DNA of 11,726 nucleotides, from positions 1-11,726 of the forward strand of contig PLIQ01000337.1 of the NCBI GenBank assembly GCA_003140115.1, in the 5' to 3' direction. The stretch is from Actinomycetota bacterium (GTDB taxonomy: Bacteria; Actinomycetota; Actinomycetes; Streptosporangiales; Streptosporangiaceae). The translations under genes and the position numbers were made by a program. The first letter of the stretch is position 1. Each line of letters opens with the position of its first letter. Under the pieces are notes generated by a model. The model did not search any database. It was not told the DNA's origin and saw only the letters and a list, made by a program, of their open reading frames with translations. Positions 6,958 through 11,726 of the stretch are shown piece by piece.

Positions 6958-7787
6958 CAGGCCCGGTCCGCTTCGGTCACCTTCAGCCCCGAGCGGGTCA
7001 GGGCATGGCGCAGCGCGTCGGCCAGCGTGGCCTTGGTCGTGATGTCGCCGAACTCGATCCCGAGCGACACGATCGTCTGGGCGACCTGCGGCCTGATACC
7101 GCAGACGATGCACTCGGCCCCGAGCAGGCGAGCGGCGTTCACCGTCTTGAGCAGGTGCTGCGCCACCTCGGTGTCCACCGTGGGCACGCCGGTGATGTCC
7201 AGTACCGCGTGGTCGGCCCCGGTCGCCACCAGGGTCTCCAGGAGCTTCTCGGTGACCAGCTGGGTGCGGGCCGAATCGAGCGTACCGACCAGCGGGACGG
7301 CGATGATGCCATCCCACAGCCGGACCACCGGCGTGGACAGCTCCAGCATGGTCGCCGCCTGGTCGACGAGGATCTGCTCGCGGGCGGCCGCGTAGGTCTC
7401 GAACGTGTGCAGGCCGAGGTCGTCGACCATGCGGGAGAACGAGAGGTACTCCGGAACCAGGTCGGCCCCGTCCGCGATCAGCTCGTAGACGGCGTCCTTG
7501 AGCGAGAACACGGCCAGGGCCGTCTCACTGGGGGTGAACCCGTTCCGGGCGCGGGACCGGGACAGCTCGGCCAGGCCCGCCCGCAACTCGCCGGCCGCGT
7601 GCTCGTCCGCGCCGGCCATGACGCGCAGGAGGAGCGTGTACAGGTCCTCAAGCTCGGCCCGGATCTCCACGGCCGAACTGCGGCCGCGGACCCCGGCCGC
7701 CACGAGCTCGCACCAGCGGCCGACGACCTTATCCTGATGGTCGCGCATGTAGGCCGCCATCCGCCCCTGGCTGGTGTCATTTTCCAT
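6957..7787 (-). CDS. rsbR: RsbR-type stressosome co-antagonist
   Basis: A 276-residue protein. The N-terminal half (about 10-150) is helical and matches the RsbRD-type sensor region found on many RsbR paralogues, not a globin or PAS. The C-terminal STAS domain (about 160-270) begins VPLVGTLDSARTQ and contains DITGVPTVDTEVA and GIRPQVAQTIVSLG. T206 and T238 in these motifs are the best candidates for the threonines phosphorylated by RsbT (T171/T205 in Bacillus RsbRA), not formally aligned. It would build the stressosome shell with RsbS and receive the stress signal through its N-terminus. It is the first gene of the operon. ATG at 7787 has AGGA about 9 bases upstream; M10 and M14 are weaker alternatives. 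I see no convincing promoter before it. Confidence 0.95.
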   Translation of the reverse strand: MENDTSQGRMAAYMRDHQDKVVGRWCELVAAGVRGRSSAVEIRAELEDLYTLLLRVMAGADEHAAGELRAGLAELSRSRARNGFTPSETALAVFSLKDAVYELIADGADLVPEYLSFSRMVDDLGLHTFETYAAAREQILVDQAATMLELSTPVVRLWDGIIAVPLVGTLDSARTQLVTEKLLETLVATGADHAVLDITGVPTVDTEVAQHLLKTVNAARLLGAECIVCGIRPQVAQTIVSLGIEFGDITTKATLADALRHALTRSGLKVTEADRA

Positions 7788-7983
7788 TAGTAAGCGTCCT
7801 ATACATCAGTCGGGGAGAGCACGTTTGCGCCCCACAGTACATCTACACGGAACCCCGGCTACCACGTCCGGATTTCCCCTTAATCGCAGGCGGGAGGGCC
7901 GAATGGGCTGGGCGAACAGGAAAGTCTTGCCGGATTGAGGGCCGCCCGCGGGCTGCAGGCGGCATAATCCAGTCGACATAGGA

Positions 7984-8009
7984 GTTGATCGGGCCGACCA
8001 TTCGGGTGA
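7984..8009 (+). promoter_or_regulatory. Candidate sigma-B-family promoter for the STAS gene
   Basis: GTTGAT (7984-7989), 14 bases, then GGGTGA (8004-8009) resembles the sigma-B-group pattern GTTT/GNNT-N14-16-GGGTAT, with a mismatch in the -10 (GGGTGA for GGGTAT/C). It lies 55 bases before the STAS start at 8065. Location next to an RsbRST module makes it attractive, but the -10 also forms one arm of an inverted repeat. Confidence 0.3.
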
Positions 8010-8022
8010 CCCCGCTCACCCG
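8003..8022. repeat. 7-bp inverted repeat, possible operator or leader hairpin
   Basis: CGGGTGA (8003-8009) and TCACCCG (8016-8022) are perfect inverted copies separated by 6 bases. The left arm coincides with the candidate -10 of the STAS gene promoter. It could bind a dimeric regulator or fold at the start of the transcript. Confidence 0.6.
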
Positions 8023-8054
8023 CCCAAGCCCGAAGTTCCCCAAGCACGAAGTTC
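8023..8054. repeat. 16-bp tandem duplication in the STAS gene leader
   Basis: CCCAAGCCCGAAGTTC (8023-8038) is followed with no gap by CCCAAGCACGAAGTTC (8039-8054), 15 of 16 bases identical. It abuts the ribosome site GGAG (8055-8058) and the inverted repeat at 8003-8022. It may be a duplicated regulator-binding or leader element, or a simple slippage duplication. Confidence 0.85.
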
Positions 8055-8064
8055 GGAGCGCAGG

Positions 8065-8502
8065 ATGACCGAGATTCAGCTCTCGACGCAGACTCGCGAC
8101 GCGACCGTGGTCGTGGCCGTCCGCGGCGAACTAGACGTGGTGAACAGCCAGCAGTTCGACGACTACCTGGCCGAGGCGAGCGCCGCTACCGACCGGGTCG
8201 TCCTCGACCTGTCGGCGGTGGACTTCATGGACACCTCGGCCCTAGCCGTCGTGGTCAGCCACTGGCGGCGTCAGGTCGATGCGGGCGGCCTGTTCCTGCT
8301 GGCCGGCGCGCGTTACCGGTACACCAAGGCGCTGTGGATCACGGGACTGGCCGACCGGCTGCCGCTGTACGACAGCGTGGACGACGCGGTGGCCGCGGCG
8401 CGGCCGGAGCCCGGCGCCGGTTCTGCGACCGGCGCCGGGCCCTCAGCTAGCGATAACACAGCCAGCGACAACGTAGCCAGCGACAATGAGACCGCCGGGT
8501 GA
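8065..8502 (+). CDS. STAS-domain anti-anti-sigma factor (RsbV/SpoIIAA-like)
   Basis: A 145-residue protein with a STAS domain (about 5-112): VAVRGELDVVNSQQF near the start and VVLDLSAVDFMDTSALAVVV in the middle. S58 (next to T57) is at the position of the regulatory phosphoserine in SpoIIAA/RsbV. Unphosphorylated proteins of this type bind an RsbW-like anti-sigma kinase and free the sigma factor; PP2C phosphatases such as those encoded at 1-3574 reactivate them. It is therefore the best substrate candidate in the window (inference), although divergently transcribed. The C-terminal tail (about 113-145) is Gly/Ala-rich and ends in three ASDN repeats, unusual for the family. The ATG at 8065 has GGAG at 8055-8058, 6 bases upstream. 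Confidence 0.9.
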   Translation: MTEIQLSTQTRDATVVVAVRGELDVVNSQQFDDYLAEASAATDRVVLDLSAVDFMDTSALAVVVSHWRRQVDAGGLFLLAGARYRYTKALWITGLADRLPLYDSVDDAVAAARPEPGAGSATGAGPSASDNTASDNVASDNETAG

Positions 8503-8684
8503 GGGCGGTCCGCCTGTAACCAGCGGTACCAGCGGCTCCGTGATCCGCCCTCGCCGACCCGGATGAGAAAACCGAGGATCCAGACGACGAGGACGACCAG
8601 GGCGATCCACCACAGGATGTGGATCGCGAAGCCCAGCCCGCCCAGCAGCAGGGCGAGCAGCAGCACGATCAAGATGAGCGCCAT
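8313..8684 (-). CDS. Small hydrophobic membrane protein; expected stop replaced by TTA
   Basis: The convincing part is residues 1-55: two hydrophobic segments (about 2-20 and 24-41, containing LLLGGLGFAIHILWWIALVV) followed by a basic, Gly-rich end RWYRW. This matches the short 'hydrophobic protein' family common in actinomycetes (about 55 residues, close to the lmo0937/DUF5670 group), which from memory stops right after WYRW. Function is unknown; membrane stress roles have been suggested for related proteins. Here codon 56 is TTA, and the frame continues to a TAA at 8313-8315, antisense to the STAS gene, for 123 residues. The tail is Ser/Leu/Ala-rich and probably not real. With a stop at 8517-8519 the gene would end 14 bases from the STAS stop. 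ATG at 8684 has an excellent GAAGGA site. Confidence 0.78.
   Translation of the reverse strand: MALILIVLLLALLLGGLGFAIHILWWIALVVLVVWILGFLIRVGEGGSRSRWYRWLQADRPHPAVSLSLATLSLAVLSLAEGPAPVAEPAPGSGRAAATASSTLSYSGSRSASPVIHSALVYR
8409..8440. repeat. 12-bp perfect inverted repeat inside the STAS gene
   Basis: GCCCGGCGCCGG (8409-8420) and CCGGCGCCGGGC (8429-8440) are exact inverted copies around the 8-base loop TTCTGCGA. It would form a very stable hairpin in the mRNA within the Gly/Ala-rich tail. No T-run follows, so it is not a classical terminator; it may protect the 3' end or pause transcription. Confidence 0.7.
8446..8490 (+). repeat. Three 15-bp tandem repeats coding ASDNx
   Basis: GCTAGCGATAACACA, GCCAGCGACAACGTA and GCCAGCGACAATGAG follow one another and encode ASDNT-ASDNV-ASDNE at the extreme C-terminus of the STAS protein. 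Read on the other strand, the same repeats give the LSLA pattern in the extended frame of the small membrane gene. Confidence 0.85.
8501..8552. repeat. 8-bp inverted repeat bracketing the convergent gene ends
   Basis: GAGGGCGG (8501-8508) and CCGCCCTC (8545-8552) are perfect inverted copies 36 bases apart. A tighter palindrome, GGCGG-T-CCGCC, sits at 8504-8514 in the 14-base gap between the STAS stop and the expected end of the small membrane gene. It may contribute to bidirectional termination, but there is no T-run. Confidence 0.35.
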
Positions 8685-8728
8685 GGGTGTTTCCTTCTTT
8701 CTGGATGGCGGCCCAGGACTGCCTTCGC

Positions 8729-8753
8729 TTACCCGGGGGCTGGCCGTCCACAC
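8729..8753 (-). promoter_or_regulatory. Candidate sigma-B-family promoter for the small membrane gene
   Basis: On the minus strand GTGT (8753-8750), 15 bases, then GGGTAA (8734-8729) fits the streptomycete sigma-B-group pattern GNNT-N14-16-GGGTAC/T except for the last base. It would start transcription near 8720, about 35 bases before the ATG at 8684. Support is by pattern and position only. Confidence 0.35.
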
Positions 8754-8775
8754 CTCCTGGCGGCAGGATGATGTT

Positions 8776-10266
8776 ATGACCGTGCTCCAGGCCACCGATC
8801 AGCCCCGGTACACGCTGTTTATCGACGGGCGCCGGGTGGAAGCAGCCTCCGGGCGCCGGTACGACTCCGTGGATCCGTTCCTGGGCCAGCCGTGGGCCAG
8901 CGCCGCCGACGGGGACGCGGCCGACGTGGACGTGGCGGTGGCGGCGGCGCGGCGGGCGCTGACCGGGCCGTGGGGTCAGCTGACCGGGTTCGGGAGGGCC
9001 CGGTTGATGCGCAGGCTGGGCGACCTGATCGCCCGGGACGCGGACCGGCTGGCCGAGATCGAGACCCGGGACACCGGCAAGCTGCTGCGCGAGATGCGCG
9101 GGCAGCTGGGCAGCATCCCGGAGTGGTTCTACTACTTCTCCGGGCTGGCCGACAAGCTCGAAGGCACCACGATCCCGGTCGACAAGCCGAACTTCCTCGT
9201 CTACACCCGCCGCGAGCCGGCCGGCGTGGTGGGCGCGATCGTGCCGTGGAACTCCCCGCTGCTGCTGCTGTGCTGGAAGCTGGCCCCGGCGCTGGCCGCG
9301 GGGTGCACGATGGTGGCCAAGCCGTCGGACTACTCCCCCGCCTCGGCGGTCGAGCTGGCCGCGTTGATGGACGAGGCCGGGTTCCCGCCCGGCGTGTTCA
9401 ACGTGGTGACCGGGTTCGGCCCGGCGGTGGGCAAGGCGCTGGCCGGCCACCCGGACGTGGACAAGGTGGCGTTCACCGGCTCGACCGCGGTGGGCGCGGA
9501 GGTGGCCAAGGCGGCCGCCGCGAACATCACCGGTGTGCTGCTGGAGCTGGGCGGCAAGTCCGCGCACGTGGTCTTCGACGACGCCGACCTGGACGCGGCG
9601 TGCAACGGCGTGCTGGCCGGGGTGTTCGCGGCCACCGGGCAGACCTGCATGGCCGGGTCCCGGCTGCTGGTGGCGCGCACCGTGCACGATGCGCTGGTCG
9701 AGCGCATCACCGAGCGAGCCCGGTCGATCCGGCTGGGCGACCCGAAGGCGGCCGGGACCGAAATGGGCCCGGTGGCCACCGAGCCGCAGTACCGCAAGGT
9801 GCTGTCGATGCTGGACGGCGCGGCCGCGGAGGGGGCCACGGTGGCCGCGGGCGGCCGCCCCGAGGAGTCCCTGGGCGGGTACTTCGTCCAGCCCACGGTG
9901 CTGACCGGGGTCAAGCCGACCATGACCGTGGCGTGTGAGGAGGTGTTCGGCCCGGTGCTGGCCGTCATCGGTTTCGAGGGTGAGGACGAGGCCATCGGCC
10001 TGGCCAACGACAGCCGCTACGGCCTGGCCGGCGCGGTGTGGACCAAGGACGTGCACCGCGCCCACCGGGTGGCGCACGCCCTGCGCACCGGCACGGTGTG
10101 GATCAACGCCTACCGGGTGGTCGGGCCGGACGTGCCGTTCGGGGGGTTCGGGCAGAGCGGGCTGGGCCGGGAGAACGGCATCGAGGCCGTGCACGAGTAC
10201 ACCCAGACCAAGGCGATCTGGGTCGAGCTCAGCGGCGGCACCCGGGACCCGTTCACCCTGGGCTGA
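8776..10266 (+). CDS. NAD(P)-dependent aldehyde dehydrogenase
   Basis: A 496-residue protein of normal length for the ALDH superfamily. It oxidises an aldehyde to the acid with NAD(P)+; the natural substrate cannot be told. The catalytic residues are present: N159 in VPWNSP, E257 in LELGGKS and the nucleophile C291 in GQTCMAGSR. The cofactor site FTGSTAVG precedes E257, and EEVFGPV and PFGGFGQSGLGRENG are the usual C-terminal motifs. The start ATG at 8776 has AGGA (8765-8768) seven bases upstream and gives the expected N-terminus (YTLFIDGRRV). The same frame is open upstream to an ATG at 8563, but that stretch lacks ALDH similarity and overlaps the divergent membrane gene. It is a single gene between regulatory genes and may supply stress detoxification (inference). 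GQTC in place of the commoner GQxC variants does not affect the nucleophile. Confidence 0.95.
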   Translation: MTVLQATDQPRYTLFIDGRRVEAASGRRYDSVDPFLGQPWASAADGDAADVDVAVAAARRALTGPWGQLTGFGRARLMRRLGDLIARDADRLAEIETRDTGKLLREMRGQLGSIPEWFYYFSGLADKLEGTTIPVDKPNFLVYTRREPAGVVGAIVPWNSPLLLLCWKLAPALAAGCTMVAKPSDYSPASAVELAALMDEAGFPPGVFNVVTGFGPAVGKALAGHPDVDKVAFTGSTAVGAEVAKAAAANITGVLLELGGKSAHVVFDDADLDAACNGVLAGVFAATGQTCMAGSRLLVARTVHDALVERITERARSIRLGDPKAAGTEMGPVATEPQYRKVLSMLDGAAAEGATVAAGGRPEESLGGYFVQPTVLTGVKPTMTVACEEVFGPVLAVIGFEGEDEAIGLANDSRYGLAGAVWTKDVHRAHRVAHALRTGTVWINAYRVVGPDVPFGGFGQSGLGRENGIEAVHEYTQTKAIWVELSGGTRDPFTLG

Positions 10267-10293
10267 GGGGAGCGGGGGGCGGCGACGTGCACC

Positions 10294-10355
10294 AACGGCC
10301 GTTCGGCAGGAATTGAATTTTTCCGAACGACCCGCGGTGCCTGCCTACCGTTCGG
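10294..10355. terminator. Convergent intergenic element with three CGTTCGG copies
   Basis: Between the ALDH stop and the response-regulator stop lie CGTTCGG (10300-10306), its inverse CCGAACG (10323-10329) and CGTTCGG again (10349-10355, overlapping the last codons of the regulator). The middle copy can pair with either flank. AACGGCCGTT (10294-10303) is a perfect palindrome, and a run of five T sits at 10318-10322, in the only AT-rich patch nearby. A bidirectional terminator is the simplest reading, but the T-run is not placed right after a stem. Confidence 0.4.
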
Positions 10356-11016
10356 GGGTCAGCAGGCCGCGGTTGAAGGCCTCGGCGACGGCGGCGGCGC
10401 GGTCGCCGACGCCCAGCTTGGCGTAGATGTTGAGCAGGTGGGTCTTGACCGTGGCTTCGGTGATGAACAGGCAGGCGGCGGCCTCGCGGTTGCCTTTGCC
10501 GGCGGCCACCAGCTCGAGGACCTCGAGCTCGCGGTGGCTGAGCGGGCCGGTGCCGGGGGTGCGGACCCGGCTCATCAGCCGGGCGGTGACGGCCGGCGAC
10601 AGTACGGCCTGGCCCTGGGCCGCGGCCCGGACCGCGTGCATCAGCTCGTCCCGGGGAGCGTCCTTGAGCATGTAGCCGGTAGCGCCCGCCTCGATCGCGG
10701 GCAGCACGTAGCTGTCGTTGTCGTAAGTGGTCAGGACCAGCACGCGGGCCGTGACGCCGCGCCGGGCCAGCTCGGTGATGGCGGTCAGGCCGTCCATGCC
10801 GGGCATCCGCAGGTCCATCAGGATCACGTCCGGGTGCAGGGCCTGGGCCAGCTTGACCGCCTCGGCGCCGTCGCGGGCCTCGCCGAGCACCTCGAAGCCC
10901 GGGTCGCGGGCGAACATCGCGCTCAGCCCGTCCCTGACCACGGGGTGGTCGTCGGCGATGAGCAGGCGGATGGGAACGCCCGCGGCGCTCTCGCCGGCCG
11001 GCTCGGGGGTGCTCAC
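10345..11016 (-). CDS. NarL/FixJ-family response regulator (LuxR-type HTH)
   Basis: A 223-residue protein with a receiver domain (about 16-132) and a C-terminal LuxR-type helix-turn-helix (about 156-215). The acidic pair D22/D23, phosphoacceptor D68 in VILMDLRMPGMDG, T96/T97 and K118 are all present. The HTH begins LSHRELEVLELVAAGKGNREAA and has the recognition helix in TEATVKTHLLNIYAKLGV. It is a DNA-binding transcription regulator activated by the kinase encoded just upstream. The GTG start at 11016 overlaps the kinase stop as GTGA, so the pair is translationally coupled. Target genes are not evident from the window. Confidence 0.95.
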   Translation of the reverse strand: MSTPEPAGESAAGVPIRLLIADDHPVVRDGLSAMFARDPGFEVLGEARDGAEAVKLAQALHPDVILMDLRMPGMDGLTAITELARRGVTARVLVLTTYDNDSYVLPAIEAGATGYMLKDAPRDELMHAVRAAAQGQAVLSPAVTARLMSRVRTPGTGPLSHRELEVLELVAAGKGNREAAACLFITEATVKTHLLNIYAKLGVGDRAAAVAEAFNRGLLTPER

Positions 11017-11726
11017 GAGCGGGCCTCGGCGGAGGCGGCCGGGATGCAGGCCGAGATCCCGGTGCCGAAGCCCGGTTCCGATTCGACCTGCAGCGTGCCG
11101 GCCAGGCTCTCGATGCGCTGGCGCATCGCGACCAGGCCGAAGCCGCCGCCGTCAGGTGTGGCGCGGTCCGATGTGGCGCTGGCGGTTGGATGGCGCAGGC
11201 CGTCGCTGACGCTGAGGCCGACCAGGCCGTTGGCGTGGCTGACCGGGCTGTGGCCGTTGCCGTTGGCGTGGGCGGTGACGGTGATCTGGGCGCAGAGTTT
11301 GGCGAGGTCGAAGCCTTGGCCGTCGTCGCGCACGTCCAGGGCGACCTCGTGCTCCATGTACGAGAGGGTGACCCCGACCCGGGTGGCCTGCGCGTGCCGG
11401 GCTACGTTGGCCAGCGCCTCCTGCGCGGTGCGCAGCAGCGCGAACTCGGCCTCGGGCTGCATCGGGCGGGCCGTGCCGGTCGTGGTGACCTGGACCGGTA
11501 TGCCGTGCAGGGACGACCAGCGCCCGGCCACGTCGCCCAGCGCCTCGCTCAGCCGGGCCGTCTCCAGCGATTCGGAGCGCAGCGCCTCCACCGACCGCCG
11601 GGCCTCGGACAGGCTCTCCCGGGCCAGAGCGGTCGCGGCGTCGAAGTGGCGGCGCCAGCCGGCTGGGTCGTCGGCGTCCTGTTCGGCCGCCTGGAGCTGG
11701 GTGATGATCCCGATCAGCCCCTGGGC
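11013..11726 (-). CDS. HisKA_3 sensor histidine kinase, 5' end beyond window
   Basis: The last 237 residues are visible; the frame is open to the right edge. It begins with AQGLIGIITQLQAAEQ, the part of a HisKA_3 dimerisation helix that directly follows the phosphorylated His (usual motif HDTLAQG), so that His lies a few codons outside. The HATPase domain has the N-box RTAQEALANVARHA, G1 box DDGQGFD and G2 box GGGFGLVAMRQRIESLAG. About 52 residues coded at 11151-11306 separate the G1 and G2 boxes, where related kinases have roughly 10-15; the insert is rich in Ala, Ser, His, Asn and Gly. It pairs with the overlapping NarL-type regulator. The sensed signal is unknown because the N-terminus is missing. 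Confidence 0.92.
   Translation of the reverse strand, partial: AQGLIGIITQLQAAEQDADDPAGWRRHFDAATALARESLSEARRSVEALRSESLETARLSEALGDVAGRWSSLHGIPVQVTTTGTARPMQPEAEFALLRTAQEALANVARHAQATRVGVTLSYMEHEVALDVRDDGQGFDLAKLCAQITVTAHANGNGHSPVSHANGLVGLSVSDGLRHPTASATSDRATPDGGGFGLVAMRQRIESLAGTLQVESEPGFGTGISACIPAASAEARS

Noticed and set aside
6961..7317. Upstream extension of the rsbS frame
   Set aside because: It is the out-of-frame reading of rsbR; the RsbS family start is clearly ATG 6957.
7788..7850. Promoter for rsbR (TATAGG at about -10 with GCAAAC upstream, or GTTCCG-N15-GGGCGC)
   Set aside because: Spacing is poor for the first and the -10 is too weak for the second; no call is justified.
7927..7968. 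Housekeeping-type promoter TTGCCG/TTGAGG with CATAAT on the plus strand
   Set aside because: The spacer is 22 bases or more, too long for a normal -35/-10 pair.
7843..8043. Minus-strand 66-codon frame in the divergent intergenic region
   Set aside because: No ribosome site or family resemblance, and it spans the promoter-like and repeat elements.
8563..8775. N-terminal extension of the aldehyde dehydrogenase to ATG 8563
   Set aside because: The added 71 residues do not look like ALDH and overlap the divergent membrane gene; ATG 8776 has a good ribosome site.
8443..10194. Minus-strand frame of 583 codons opposite the aldehyde dehydrogenase
   Set aside because: His/Arg/Gly/Pro-rich antisense shadow of a well-conserved ALDH; no recognisable motif.
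8776..10266. Assignment as betaine-aldehyde or another specific aldehyde dehydrogenase
   Set aside because: Catalytic motifs define only the superfamily; no neighbouring pathway genes indicate a substrate.

Overview
The window is high-GC DNA (roughly 70 % G+C) with GTG and TTG starts, tightly overlapping genes, almost no TTA codons, PAS/GAF/PP2C and RsbT/W-like families, and an actinomycete-type short 'hydrophobic protein' ending in RWYRW. Together these point to an actinobacterium (Actinomycetota). The genus cannot be told from the sequence. It looks chromosomal. I see no RNA genes, insertion sequences, CRISPR arrays or phage genes.

Region 1 (1..7787, all minus strand) is one run of seven overlapping genes read right to left: rsbR, rsbS, rsbT, an RsbT/W-like ATPase fused to an RsbX-like phosphatase, a hybrid histidine kinase with a C-terminal receiver, a receiver-GAF-PP2C phosphatase, and a PAS-GAF-PP2C phosphatase that runs off the left edge. 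This is an RsbRST stressosome module. In the known logic, RsbR and RsbS hold the kinase RsbT. Stress makes RsbT phosphorylate them and leave, and an RsbX-type phosphatase resets them. The output here appears to be a two-component phosphorelay plus two PP2C phosphatases of the kind that dephosphorylate STAS anti-anti-sigma factors. No sigma factor is present in the window.

Region 2 (7788..8064) is a 277-nt divergent intergenic region holding a sigma-B-like promoter candidate, a 7-bp inverted repeat and a perfectly adjacent 16-bp tandem repeat. Region 3 (8065..8684) has a plus-strand STAS anti-anti-sigma gene with a repetitive C-terminal tail, facing a minus-strand gene for a small membrane protein. 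Region 4 (8776..10266) is a plus-strand aldehyde dehydrogenase. Region 5 (10267..10344) is a short convergent intergenic region. Region 6 (10345..11726, minus) is a NarL-type response regulator coupled to a HisKA_3 sensor kinase whose N-terminus lies beyond the right edge.

The most unusual observation concerns stop codons. The rsbS frame and the small membrane protein frame both lack the stop expected from their families, and both run on into neighbouring genes (86 and 67 codons past the last expected residue). At both expected stop positions the codon is TTA, one base from TGA. By eye these are the only two in-frame TTA codons in any gene of the window. In rsbS the change turns a TGATG stop/start overlap, the junction type used at two other places in the same operon, into TTATG.
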